Assembly: GCA_031769625.1 (NCBI GenBank)
Contig: JAUIMM010000124.1
Coordinates: 7,191,501-7,255,500, forward strand
Source: Taudactylus pleione
Lineage: Eukaryota; Chordata; Amphibia; Anura; Myobatrachidae
Reading direction: 5' to 3'
Length of the DNA stretch: 64,000 nucleotides
Shown here piece by piece: positions 45,684-56,978 of this stretch. Every line of letters starts with the position of its first letter. Within the stretch, counting starts at the first letter, position 1. Under the pieces are notes generated by a model. The model was not told where the DNA came from. It ran no database searches and worked only from the letters and a program-made list of their open reading frames with translations. A program made the position numbers and the translations under genes.

Positions 45684-46287
45684 GGCCCTCATTCAGAGCC
45701 ACTCGCTATTTGCGGTCGTTCGTTCTAAAACAAGGGGTGGCTATTCAAATGATCCGTTCGCAAATTGCAGTCTGTTCACACCTCTAAGTCTGAACGAGCG
45801 AGCAAAACATACGCTCGTTTATTTGATAAAAACGCCCCCTGGCCCCCTGGCTCGCACCATACGTCATGTCCGCTATTTATTAGATTAATCGAGTACATCG
45901 TACAGCGTATGAACTGCTCGCTATTCTTGTGGTTGGTTTTTTCAACAGCTATTTTGCGAGCAGTTCTGAGTTTAAAAAAACCAAGTGACGTGGTCAATGA
46001 CGCTGCTGTATTAATTATACACTCCCTTAAAACGCCCGTTTTGACCTTTAAGCACGCCTGCGTTCGAATTCCACTCCCCCGTTTTCAAGCACCTTCCCCT
46101 GTTACCACCCACATACGCCTCATTCTGTCACTGAAAATAGCAGGCACTCGCTATATAGCGTACAAACGATTTTCGGCCGCACTGACTGGTTCACGCATGC
46201 GTACTAAAAACCGTACGCATGCGCAGATGTGCGAACATCGCTCGGAACGAGCGTACGGCCGCTTGCGAGCGGCTCTGAATGAGGGCC
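45684..46287. mobile_element. Relative of the hairpin-chain MITE (few hairpins)
   Basis: Ends GGCCCTCATTCAGAGCC and GGCTCTGAATGAGGGCC with TAT duplication (45681-45683, 46288-46290). It shares the termini of the hairpin-chain family but has a mostly non-palindromic interior, so it may be closer to the ancestral form. Confidence 0.82.
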
Positions 46288-46406
46288 TATATGTGTAACA
46301 CATTTGTATTGTAGTCTGGTAAAGGCTGTGTTAACATTTAATAATGAAGTGAATTTGCAAAAGTAGTATTCAATATGGGTCTGACAGAGATATATATACA
46401 TACTTG

Positions 46407-46955
46407 GGGCCTGATTCAGACCCACTCGCAAGCGGCTGTCCGCTCGCAAGTGGGTCGATGTTGTGCTCTGCGCATGCGCACGACGGCTGGAGCTCCGTCG
46501 TGCGCATGCGCCAGACGCGACGAGCGAAGGACTTCCCTTCACTCGTTGTGTCTGATCAAAGGGGGCGTGCTGTCGATGTTGATTGACAGCACGCCCCCTT
46601 TGGTGGGCGTGCCGGGGGCGTGCCTCCCTGACGGGGGCGTTCCCACGGGAACGCCTCCCGTCAGAAGCCGGCCCACTGACATCACTAGTGATGTCAGTGG
46701 GAGTGATTTTGGCTCTGATAGAGCCAAAATCACTCCGGGGCTTGCGGTTGAAAACCTCAACCGCAGGCTCCGGCTCGCAGTTTCGATGGTCGCGATGGTC
46801 AAGACCATCGCGGCCATCAAACTGCACGCTCGTATAGGCTGTAGGTGGTGACCCACAGCTATACGAGCGTCCAGGAGGACGCTCCATTTTTATGGAGGGC
46901 GGCCCTCATTCAGAGCGTGCGCTCTGCTCAGAGCGTATGGCTCTGAATGAGGGCC
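46407..46955. mobile_element. Hairpin-chain MITE, copy 5
   Basis: Ends GGGCCTGATTCAGACCC and CTGAATGAGGGCC with TTG duplication (46404-46406, 46956-46958). About ten successive hairpins: GACCCACTCGCAAGCGG; GCGCATGCGCACGACGG; CGAGCGAAGG; AAAGGGGGCGTGCTGTC; CTGACGGGGGCGTTCCC; CCCACTGACATCACTAGTGA; GAGTGATTTTGGCTC; TTGCGGTTG; GATGGTCGCGATGGTC; GCTCGTATAG, each followed by its complement. The best preserved copy. Confidence 0.92.
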
Positions 46956-46958
46956 TTG

Positions 46959-48023
46959 GTTCCATGTGTTTTTCCTTTTGTGATATGGGCCTGGTACCAT
47001 GTACTTGATTCATTGGAATGGTGAATTATTAATAGTGTGATTATGGCAATTAGACTGGCATGGGTTTGGTGTTATTTCAGTGTTATGATAGAATTGTGTA
47101 TTGTGAGTACTGGTGTTTTGGATACTATATGATAATTACTATCTGAATAAGTTTGTATAGTATCATGAATGTAATCATAGGCTGGTATCAGTGTTATATC
47201 ATGAAAGTTTAATTAATAACAGCTTTGAATGGTACAAGTAATAATCGTAAGTGTAAGATAGATACTGCACTTTTTGTTAAAGATGGCTACCAGCAAGTGG
47301 GTTAGACAATGGCATTACATGTGATACTCCCCTCCCCCCCATTGAAACATGTGCTTGATTCATGGAAGTTGTGAATTAATAGTCTTGTGATTATAGTTAT
47401 AATTCTACTCAGTTTTGTTGTTGTATAGTATAAATAGGTTGTTGTAGTTATTATAAGTATGATCATTAATGGATATATGATTTACAGAGTTACAACATTA
47501 TGTGAGTTTTCTTACATTCAAAATGGAGTTTGTGTTCGGAGACCATGCGGTTTGAACAATAGGACGGGCCCTAACAACCCCCCCCCACACACACCCCCTC
47601 ATCAGCCATCTTGGACATGTGTTCACAGCAGACATCTCTCTCTCTCCCTCCCTCTCTCTCTCTCATTGTTTGAAGTTTAATCACTGTTTTTTTTTTGCAT
47701 ATGTAATAACTGTATCTTGGGTCTGTATAATTTCTTTGCGCTAAATTGTACTTAGAACACAGCGTGTATTATCTGTACTTTGGTTGAATAATACTTTGTG
47801 CTTTGGAAACACATGTTCAAGGTCTAAAGTCTTTATTTTACTGTATGACTGCGTACGCAAATAGCGTAAATTTTAGAGGTTTATAGGCAGGTTTTAGAAG
47901 GTATAGGTAGGAGCGTATAGAGGTATATTGCCAGTATCCTTAATATATATATGTATATATATATATAATTTATATGCGTGTGTGTGCATTATATTTATAT
48001 ATATATATATACATATATATATA

Positions 48024-48058
<35 letters not shown>

Positions 48059-48146
48059 GCAAATGGATATGTGTTGATTGGAATTTGAATTGCTGGCACC
48101 ACAGTCTTTTTAACTCTATCTAAGGGAGTGCCGACCTAATGGGACT

Positions 48147-48186
<40 letters not shown>

Positions 48187-48360
48187 TTTCAACTTTTATT
48201 GATAGGGGCCCCCACATGTTTGTTGCCCAGGGGCCCCCACAGACCTTAATCCGGCCCTGTACACACTTACCAATTGTCTGCCAGATGTGTTAGTGTGACA
48301 GGGCATTACTTCATCATTTACATTTTTGTTTTAATATAAAGTGCTTGAAGGAACAGGGAC
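46959..48360. other. No gene; partial internal duplication and (TA)n tracts
   Basis: Segments near 46995-47060 and 47345-47410 resemble each other (CATGT.CTTGATTCATGG... GTGAATTAATAGT..TGTGATTAT), suggesting an old duplication of unassigned sequence. (TA)n tracts lie at about 47938-48058 and 48152-48182. A CT-rich tract lies at 47635-47665. Confidence 0.4.
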
Positions 48361-49710
48361 CGGGGCCGAAACTAGGAGTTTTGTCACCCGAGCAAGCGGT
48401 GGTTGTGTTTTTGTTATAGCAGCCAAGGAGAGTCAGACAGACTCTCATTGGCTGCAGTGACCATGGATGGGCTCCACCTTCCAGCCCTCCCTGCAGAGGT
48501 TGATGCGAGAGACGTCATGAAATCTCTCCCATGGTTCAGGGCGGGCCGGGAGGAGCAGACAGCGGCGGACGAGGCAGGAGCGGGGATTCAGGTAAGTTGG
48601 ATTTTTTTTGTGTGTTTGTGTAAGGGGGCATGGGAACTGGCACAGCATAGGGGGGGTGCTACTGGGGCACTGTATAGGGGGTTGGCCGCATCTAGGGGCA
48701 CTGCATAGGGGGGGAAGTTACTGGGGACACTGTATGGGGGAGTGGCCGCTACTCGGGGTACTGTATGGGGGGACTACTACTGGGGGCAATGCATAGGGGA
48801 GATTACTACTGGGGCAATGCATAGGGGTGACTACTACTGGGGGCACTGCATAGGGGGGACTACTACTAGGGGCTCTGCATAGGGTAGACTACTACTGGGG
48901 GCACTACTACTGGGGGCTCTGCATAGGGGAGACTACTACTGGGGGCAATGCATAGGTGTATTACTACTGGGGGCACTGCATAGGGGGACTACTACTGGGG
49001 GCACTGCATAGGTGAGACTACTACTGGGGGCAATGCATAGGGGGGACTACTACTGGGGGCACTGCATAGGTGAGACTACTACTGGGGGCAATGCATAGGA
49101 GGACTACTACTGGGGGCAATGCATAGGGGGACTACTACTGGGGGCTCTGCATAGGGGAGACTACTACTTTGGGAACTGCATAGGGGAGACTACTACTGGG
49201 GGCAATGCATAGGGTATTACTACTGGGGCACTGGATGGGGGGTACTACTGGGGCAATGCATAGGGGTATTGCTACTGGGGGCTCTGCATAGGGGAGACTA
49301 CTACTGGGGGAACTGCATAGGGGAACTACTGCTGGGGGCAATGCATAGGGGTATTACTACTGGGGGCACTGCATAGGGGGGGACTACTACTGGGGTCAAT
49401 GCATAGGGGTATTACTACTGGGGCACTGCATAGGGGGACTACTACTGGGGGCACTGCATGGGGAGACTACTACTGGGGGCTCTGCATAGGGGGGACTACT
49501 ACTGGGGGTAATGCAGCATAGGGGGGATTACTACCGGGGGCACTGCATAGGGGGGACTACTACTGGGGGGACCACTTCTGGGGTTACTGTATAAGGGGCA
49601 GTACTGGGGGCACTTCAAAGGCGGACCACTACTGGAGGCACTGTATATGGGGCACTACTGGGGGCAAAGCATTTTCTTGCACCTGGGCCACCACTCTCTA
49701 GTTTCACCAC
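48361..49710 (+). mobile_element. hAT-like element with long internal minisatellite
   Basis: Imperfect inverted ends (CCGGGGCCGAAACTAG left; CTAGTTTCACCACTGG right). The 5' part carries AGAGTCAGACAGACTCTCAT (48430-48449) and GAGACGTCATGAAATCTCTC, then GGGGATTCAGGTAAGT. 48650-49670 is a minisatellite of about 30 units, core CTACTACTGGGGGCACTGCA then TAGGGGGGA. No transposase. Confidence 0.8.
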
Positions 49711-49734
49711 TGGATCCAGGCTATTAAAACATTT

Positions 49735-50085
49735 GTGTTCGGCATCCCATCGTCAGGATGCCAACGCTCTTATTACCATCGTCGGGATTTTGGCATCAGA
49801 AGCCCAGCACTATCATCCCAACCACCGGGATACCGAAGGTAAGTATCGGGGAGTTAAGGGGGGTTTGGTTTAGGGTGCGGGGTTAGGCCCTAGGTGAAGG
49901 GGGAGGTTAGGCTCAGGCGCTAGGGAAGGGGTTAGGGTTAGGCACCAAACAGGGGGGGTTAGGGTAGGGAGAGAGGAAGGGTTAGCATACTGACCAAGTG
50001 TAGGTATGTTAACTCTTTCGAGATGCCGGCATCAGGATTTCAACACGCGGTATCTCGAGTGCCGACATCTCATACCAATTCCAAT
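49735..50085. mobile_element. MITE with internal GGGTTAGG-type minisatellite
   Basis: Inverted CGGCATCCCATCGTCAGGAT / GATGCCGGCATCAGGATTTC-type ends, with a central 49860-49980 block of GGGGTTAGGGTTAGGCACC-like units. Same family as 18349-18777. Confidence 0.7.
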
Positions 50086-50246
50086 AAAACTGATTTTTAT
50101 TAATAACCTATGTGATTCTTGGGTCTGGGGTCAGGTAACCTTCACCTCTCTGCCAGGGAAGAAAGAAAGGAAGCAAACCTGTTGTATTTGAAGGAACCAT
50201 CCTGAAATACTGGATAACGAAGGTGGGTGTCATACCAGACTTGACA

Positions 50247-50520
50247 GCTCAACTAGGTGGGCATTCAAATTGCCCACCCAGTTGAGCTATCAATCACCAT
50301 CTGGTCCCTGCAGCATGTGTACTGGCGATCGTTGGGTTGCCCGTACACACCAGCAGATGAACAATATATCTTTCAGATATATCTGCCATCTGCTGTGCTG
50401 CACAGCAGATCGGATATGTCTGTGACAGACATATGCGCTGTATGCACCCAGCGATGCACTATAGATATATAGATCGTTCAATGGAATGGATCATATATCT
50501 ATCAGTGTGTACCCAGCTTA
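50247..50520. mobile_element. Small fold-back MITE chain
   Basis: Successive inverted pairs: AGCTCAACTAGGTGGGCA / TGCCCACCCAGTTGAGCT; AGATATATCT; ATCTGCTGTG / CACAGCAGAT; GATATGTCTGTGACAGACATATG. It ends GTGTGTACCCAGCTTAA, a common frog repeat terminus also seen at 50880-50895. Confidence 0.6.
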
Positions 50521-50584
50521 ACCTAGATTTTACAGGCTGTGTTTGAAAAATGACAGTTAGAAGCTGATTAGTTGGTACGATGGT

Positions 50585-50900
50585 CGAGATGTACTAAAGG
50601 TAAAAATGCAGTAAGACACCTGAAAATGCAGTTTTCAGGGGTTTTACCGCATTCCCCCGAATGTACTTAGCAACCGGAATGCGATACATTCCGGTGCTTC
50701 GTCCCGATGGGTAACACCACCTTCAGGTGGCCTAACAAAATAGAAGCCTATGGGCTTCTTAATCAGGATGCTCCAGGCTCGGAGGGATCTGGTCGGATTC
50801 CTCCCATGAGCTCCCGTGGCCAGCGCCCTTCTGTACACACTGGCCGACATGCACATGATATGAACGAAGCGAACAGCCAGTGTGTACCCAGCATAAGTAC
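50585..50900. mobile_element. MITE fragment (GATGCGATGCATTCCGGTGC family)
   Basis: Shares CATTCCGGTGCTTCGTCCC and ACCTTCAGGTG with 52610-52770, and has short inverted GAAAATGCAGTTTTC-type parts. Boundaries uncertain. Confidence 0.5.
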
Positions 50901-52069
50901 AGAATTAATATTGCCCACCCTATATCAGTCCTCATCTGTAGAAACAATTGGGCTGGATGGGCAGGAGATTAAGGCATTGCAGATACATAGGGACAATAAT
51001 GATATTTGGCTCTCAGAACCTGTTTTAGCTCTCCTCCTGGGATAAGAGATAGTAGTGAAGAGCTTACCCCATCATAGTAAAACTTCTAAGGGGGAAACTC
51101 TGAATTGGACCATGAAAGTGTGACAAATCTCAGGTGTATTGACCAGCCAATGTCATCCTCCTCCCTTATCCTCCCATTGAACAGCTTAGTACTTTGCTTT
51201 GGCTTCTTATGTCCTTTTAACTATTTGACCTTTAATTTGCTTTATAGAATTGCTTTGAAGTTTGAGAATTTCATGGCAAATGTCATCAGCAGATGATGGC
51301 CCATAGGGACGGGAATCTCTGCATCTCCTTCATGAAATGAGTCCCTTTAATTTAGCAATTTCAGGGTCACTAGATACACAGGGGTCTATTCATGAAGAAA
51401 ATAAAAATAGAATTGTTACTTTTCACTATATAGCACATCGGTTCGATGAGATATATAACTTTGTTAAGTAGCAATTCATGAATGCTTACCTTTCCGGCGA
51501 TGTGATCCGGTATCCAGGGGTCCACTGGTCCTGTCTTCAGCTGCGGTCCTCTGTGCAGCATGGAGTCGGCAGCCATGTTCGTTCTGCATATGTGTCTGTA
51601 TTGCAGTTCAGCAGACGCATCATGAGATGGTGAATCTGAACACACAGGAGAATCGGAGAGCAGAGCTTTTTGTCCTTTAAGGAATCGCAGTCACCCTACT
51701 AAAGTAAGGTGATGTGATTCAGCCACAGAAGCAAGGGTACCACTGGAAATGTAAAGAACGTCTTCATGGTAACCCACTCTGTGAATAGAACCAAGCAGAG
51801 AAAAAGCCATGTTTTCCACAATATAGGGCTTATCTCTGCTCCGTGAATAGAACTTACTGTACAATGCTAAAGAGTTTATGCAACAAAATAATTTTTAACA
51901 ATTGACAAAGTTAAATGATTAATGTTTAAATATGCATAAAAGTTCACAATTCAGGCAAAGTCAAATAATTAGTTTCATGATGCTAGATTATTTACCAAAC
52001 ATAGCATCAAATCATGGACTTTGTAATCCAACCACATAACCTAAATACAATAAATTGCTCACAGATTAC
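50901..52069. other. chs intron, no feature recognised
   Basis: Unassigned sequence between MITE fragments and exon A. Confidence 0.35.
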
Positions 52070-52457
52070 CTTTGGGGGTCCATAGGATGAATGTCATCTT
52101 CCTTTATATCTGCTGTTTCCTTATTATCCTCACAGTTGTTGTCATGGACCTGTACTTCAACATCCCAGCAAAAACAATTACAGGTCTTTTGGTATTTGAC
52201 TCTTTTCTTCTTTGGCTTTGTTATATTTATTGGTGCCGCAGCCTCTCGAGTACCCCAGGACACTATGTGCATGTTAACTAAGGAATATATTGTTAACAGA
52301 AGGTAGCCACTCGGAATGCATATACTGTATATAAGTCCATGTATCAGCAAGAAGAATTCACTGGGGTGTAGCAAACCTGATATTGTATAGATAATGGTAA
52401 CTGAGATTAGAAATATTCCAGTCGGTGTCAGAAAAGTTTCCTGTTTCACTAAGTCAG
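52070..52457 (-). CDS. chs: Chitin synthase, exon A (SWGTRE region)
   Basis: This exon carries the family signature. The 128 codons begin DLVKQETFLTPTGIFLISVT, continue IIYTISGLLHPSEFFLLIHG, LIYSICIPSGYLLLTIYS and LVNMHIVSWGTREAA, then a cytosolic lysine-rich stretch (KPKKKRVKYQK), a cysteine cluster (CNCFCW) and an acidic tail. In animal chitin synthases the segment LHP.EF..L..GL.Y....PS.YLLL..YS..N...VSWGTRE forms the last helices of the membrane bundle after the catalytic domain. The acceptor is TTTTTTCTTTTTCAG and the donor AG|gtaatc. Start phase 1, end phase 2. The upstream catalytic exons (EDR, QRRRW) were not found before the window end. The open frame and intact splice sites suggest a functional gene. 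Confidence 0.95.
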
Positions 52458-52609
52458 CTGAAAAAGAAAAAAGGTTATACAGTATAACCGCCTTGTGCTT
52501 AATTTGTGCTTAATATTTACAATATTTGAGGAATTTTTTATAATTCTATTAAGCATTTACATATTGCAGTCATGGCTAATGTAAGAAGGAAAATCCCATA
52601 TCAGATACA

Positions 52610-52775
52610 AGACGGGATATACTAAACACAAAAATGGGGTAAACCCCCCGAAAACTGCATTTTACCACCTAGCCCATATGTACAAACCACCTGGATGCGA
52701 TGCATTCCGGTGCTTCGTCCCAGTGGGTTATGTCATCTTCAGGTGACGTTACCCAATAGAATCTTATGGGCTTCT
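52610..52775. mobile_element. MITE fragment related to 50585-50900
   Basis: Contains GATGCGATGCATTCCGGTGC and ATCTTCAGGTGACGTTACCC like its partner, plus a GGGGTAAACC / ...GCATTTTACC segment. Non-coding. Confidence 0.55.
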
Positions 52776-54122
52776 TTTCAGGATGCTCCCCCTGAGAGGG
52801 ATCAGCCCAGTGGTCCGCATCCTTCTGCGCAGACTAGCAGCAGCGGCACCCCTCAAGTAAGAGGGCAGGAGCCGCTGCTGCATGCCTCAATTTGTTTATA
52901 AAAGAAGAAGAATCTTGCAGGCTGGGCAGAAACCCAGTAACAATGGTGGTAGCCTCCGGGAATCAGAGGTACATATACAGTGCTGTATTAGCCCTTCAGA
53001 GTCATTCTGCCCTTCATACATGACACCCGCTGTGTGAGAATAGTACTTCCATTCACAGACCTATACGATAAGTAGCAGAAGTGAAACTACCAGAGACAAT
53101 GGAGTCCGTCACCTCCGGGTGTCAGCCCTGAAGGGGGCTCCTCTCCTCCATTGTCATAGTGTTCACCTGCAGCACTAAATGCCCTCAGACCCTGTGGATC
53201 AAAGTTTCTTTGCATCTGCTACACAAACAATGAACCTGAGTGGGGAGAGAAAATTTCCCTCTGGCGATTACTGCAAATCCCACAGGGCATCAACCTGTTT
53301 TTGCCTCCTGGCCAGCCCCAATGTGCATGCGTGAAATCTTTATTTATTTATTTATTAACAGTTTCTTATATACAGTAGAATCTTGCAAACAGACGCAGAT
53401 GACAGCCACAGACCGCTGCACAGTATAGATATCAGCAGGTAATCCAGCTGATATGTGAGAAAATGATGTCACATAAGTGAGCTTAATGTTTTGTAGTAAC
53501 ATCTGCATGATTTACGCCACTATACAGTATTGCAACAGGAACATTTTTAGATGTGTACAGATACCAAAGAGAAAAGGGATTTGGATGTGAAAATTTGATG
53601 AATACCACATTTTCCACATCCGCATACTAATGTATGGGGAGTGTGTAAATGAACGCAGGGGGACTTAGCAAGGAGATATCAGTGATATCTCCTGTGCTAA
53701 GTGGCTTCATGAATACTAAAATAACGTTATTTAAGGAAAATGTCCTTAAAAACGTTAATTTAGTGTTGATGAATAGGCCCCTTAGTGTCCAGTAGCATTG
53801 GTTATGGCACATTTAGCACTTATCTCCTCACACATCTCCCCCATTGTTACATAAACTAATAAGAACAAAGGAAACAGAAAAAAGACAGTCTATGAATAGA
53901 ACATCTTTTTTAAAGCATGAGAGTATCATATTGAGCATACAATAAACAAAGGTGCTAGATATTCTGTTTTTTGCTAAATAGGTATCCTTGTGAAATTATC
54001 CTAAAGGCTAAAGCCAGATCTTGCCATGACTAAATAAGCAGTTATAAAACAGTCATGGCTATAGTCAAGAGCAGTTCAAGAGAGGGGGATGAATGGGTAC
54101 ATGTAGTCTCCGTGTGGCCTTC
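52776..54122. other. chs intron, no feature recognised; MITE relic near 53570-53785
   Basis: 53570-53785 has TTGATGAATA at its left and TGATGAATAGGCCCC at its right, a possible old MITE. Scanned on the minus strand for an upstream chs membrane exon; none convincing. Confidence 0.35.
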
Positions 54123-54129
54123 TCTCACC

Positions 54130-55340
54130 GGCAGGGCTGGCTCCAGGCATCAGAGCACCCTGTGCCGGCTCCTCATATCGTGCCCCACTTTACCATAGAC
54201 TACGTCCCCTACTTGATGTTATTTGAAGGTGTGCCTGCATGGCACGCCTCCAAATAATGTCAGGCTGGGGGGAGCCTCACTAGCTGGGCTTCCCCCAGCC
54301 CTCTCCCATCACTGAATGGATGCCGTGCGCAGAGACTCAGTGAGTGCTGACACAGTGACTGCATCACAGCCTGATACTAGTGCCCTGGAAGGGGTGTATC
54401 TCGGGACCCAAGCGCCCGAGGCAATGTAATGTACTGGAGCCCCCTCCCCCCTATGCAGTGCCCCCAGTAGTAATCCTCCCTATGGTGCATTTCCCCCAGT
54501 AGTAGTCCCCCTATACAGTGCCCCCCCTAGTAGTAGTCCCCCCTAGGCTACATTGCCCCCAGTAGTAGTCCCCCCCTATAAAGTGCCCCCAGTAGTAGTC
54601 CTCCTATACAGTGCCCCCAGTAGTAGTCCCCCTTATACAGTACCCCCAGTAGTAGTCCCCTGTATTCTGCATTGCCCCCAGTAGTAGTCCCCCCCCTATA
54701 CAGGGGTCCCAGTAGTAGTCCCCCTATACTGCATTGCCCCCAGTAGTAGTACCCCCTACACAGTGCCACCAGTAGTTCTCCTATACAGTGCCCCCACTAG
54801 TAGTCCCCCTTAAACAGTGCCCCCAGTAGTAGTCCCTCCTATACAGTGCCCCCGGTAGTGGCCTCCCCACCCTAAAGTGCCCCCAGTAGTGGCCCCCTTA
54901 TGCAGTGCCCTCAGTAATGTACACCCCCCCATAACGTGCCCCCAGTGGAGGCCACCCCTATACAGTGCCCCCCTTCCCCCTGCTGTGACAGGCTTACACA
55001 CACAGAAGGAAAAAATACAACTTACCTGATCCCCGCTCCTGACGCGACCGCCGCTGTCCGCTCCAAGTCCAGGCTCTTCTCTTGCACTATGGGAGAGATG
55101 TCATGACGTCTCTCCCATCACATGCTGTGGGGGGAGCTGGAAGACGGAGCTCATGAGTGAGCTCCAGCTGGCTCCCTTCGTGGACGACGCAGCAGCAAAT
55201 GAGAGTCTGTCTGACTCTCATTGACTGGCTGCTATAACAAACACACAGCCGCCGCTGGCGGCTGTGTGTTTGTAAACTGTGTAGGGCAGACCACTTTCAC
55301 TGCGGTCTGTCCTACACTTGTGGGGCTGGGGGACTAGCGT
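54130..55340 (-). mobile_element. hAT-like element with internal minisatellite (inverted copy)
   Basis: Minus-strand relative of 48361-49710: module AGAGTCAGACAGACTCTCAT on the complement (about 55201-55220), GACGTCTCTCCCAT, and a minisatellite at 54440-54990 whose plus strand reads CAGTGCCCCCAGTAGTAGTC. Ends approximate; the left end near CAGGGCTGGCTCC resembles hAT termini. Confidence 0.7.
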
Positions 55341-56041
55341 GGGTAGTTCACCCCTTGGCTGCTGGAGGCACTGTCGGATGGCACCCCCCCTTTGGTCGGC
55401 GCACCTGGCAAGTGCCATCCTGGCCAATGGGTAGATACACCTCTGCACCCTGGGCAGGGCCACCTGACCACTGCATCACTTCTACTACACACTACAGAGA
55501 CTCCTGTACAGTGAGTGACAGACTGTCAGCTAACTAACTATAACTAAGCTGCTGGAAGAATCCAGTGGAGCCTGTCAGAAGACTGACATTGGCAGTCTGT
55601 CTGGAGTGGACTGGTGGTGAGAGAGGTGACTGCAGTGCAGGTTGAGCCTGGGGGTGGGGGAGGTACAGAGACTGAACAGCACCACCACCAGTAGTGATTT
55701 GTGGTGGTAGATGTGGAGAGCTCAGCTAAGCTAGTCACTCAGCATTGCAGACAGCAGGTTCTGAAAGATGGGGGTGGGGTGGGGGGATGAACAGTGGCAG
55801 AGCCAGAGCAGAGGCAATAGGCAAGGAGGGGAGTAGTATGAGTTGCAAGTGCTGAATCTGAGGTAGGGAGGGGAGCTACTTAAGGAGCTGTGTCTGTGAC
55901 TGTGATACTGCCTTCAGTGGGCATTTACTGAGCTGTGGGAGGGGACTGAACAGAGGCGGCGGAGGGGGTGCTGGCCACTGTGACCAGACTGAGGAGCACT
56001 GTGTATAAGTGACTTCACACTTCTGTGGTCATTTGCTACAC
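55341..56041. other. No gene recognised
   Basis: G-rich stretch (GGGGGTGGGGGAGG, GGGGGTGGGGTGGGG) without coding support. Confidence 0.3.
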
Positions 56042-56499
56042 TGAAGGTGCCCACACACATACCGATGTGCCGATTTCTTGTCCAATTTCCTCATGAACTT
56101 TCACGGGAGCTCTCTTGCCGTCGTGATCACGATTTTGCAAATAAGACACCCAATCTGTTTTATGATCTCTCGATCTATCGGATTGTACACATCGTGAGAT
56201 TGGCCATAACAAATCGTGAGTTTAAAAAAAAAACAGGCTCTTGACTATTGGTGGGAAATTTAAATAGCCATAACAATGGGAGGGGCTATCTAGGGAGTAT
56301 AAACAGCAGGAACCCTTTAAACTCTGTGTACATTCTGCTCTGCTACTAGTGAGGCTAGGTGTATTCCTGCTGAATCCTGTACATTGCTACTGTGCTCTTT
56401 GTATTTGGCTTGCCTTTTACAAAGTTTATTCTACCTGCAAGTGTGTGCTACCTACCTGCATTATATCCTGTTCCTGAATTCTGTACTGATGCATCCCTA

Positions 56500-56830
56500 T
56501 CGGTATAGAGTGTTGGTCGCTGAAGCTGGGGTCCAGGAGATTAGGAAGAGGGCCCAGCGAAGAAGGAAGAGAGCATGCTGGACCAAGGAGTGGCTTCTAC
56601 AAAGGGATACCTGCTCTCACATGTCAAGGAGAACAACACAGATGACTATCGGAACTACCTGCGCATGGATGACACCACCTTCCAGGAATTGCTGCATCTG
56701 GTTACCCCCCACATCCAGAGACAGGACACAAGGTGGCGGAGGGCAATCCCTGCTGAAGACAGACTGGTGGCTACCCTGAGGTACCTGGCTACAGGAATGT
56801 CATGTGTTCATTGCTTGGCAATATAATGTT
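56500..56830 (+). pseudogene. Harbinger transposase (HARBI1-like), N-terminal fragment
   Basis: The transposase of a PIF/Harbinger element cuts at the ends and inserts at 3-bp targets. Visible: RKRACWTKEWLLQRDTCSH in one frame, then after a one-base shift VKENNTDDYRNYLRMDDTTF, QELLHLVTPHIQRQDTRWRR and AIPAEDRLVATLRYLATGMS. The family pattern is W....L..R...G.Y..L..EL...D...F..YLRM....F..LL..V.P.I.R.DT..R.....ERL..TLR.LATG. Homology breaks at SCVHCLAI before the DDE catalytic core, so the protein is about a quarter of full length. The same element's inverted ends enclose it. Confidence 0.9.
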
Positions 56831-56865
56831 AATCTTTGTTTGACAGCATGGGTCTTCCACCTTTG

Positions 56866-56978
56866 GGCCTGTCGTTGTTGTAGAACTACAGATCCCAGGA
56901 TGCCCTAAAAACTGTTTCAAAGGTGGGTGGCAGGTCATCCTGGGATCTGTAGTTCCACAACAGCTGGAGACCGAAAGG
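56866..56978. repeat. Fold-back repeat (CAGCTGTTGTGGAACTACAG type)
   Basis: TTGTAGAACTACAGATCCCA at the left pairs with TGGGATCTGTAGTTCCACAA at the right. It sits just where the Harbinger transposase homology ends, so it may mark the insertion that truncated it. Confidence 0.8.

Noticed and set aside
46204..46887. 227-residue minus-strand frame
   Set aside because: Runs through the hairpin-chain MITE, which lacks stops because of GC-rich palindromes; the opposite strand is open too.
44610..47880. An LTR retrovirus-like locus
   Set aside because: Some LTR-like words and AATAAA occur, but no paired LTRs, primer site or gag/pol motif was found.
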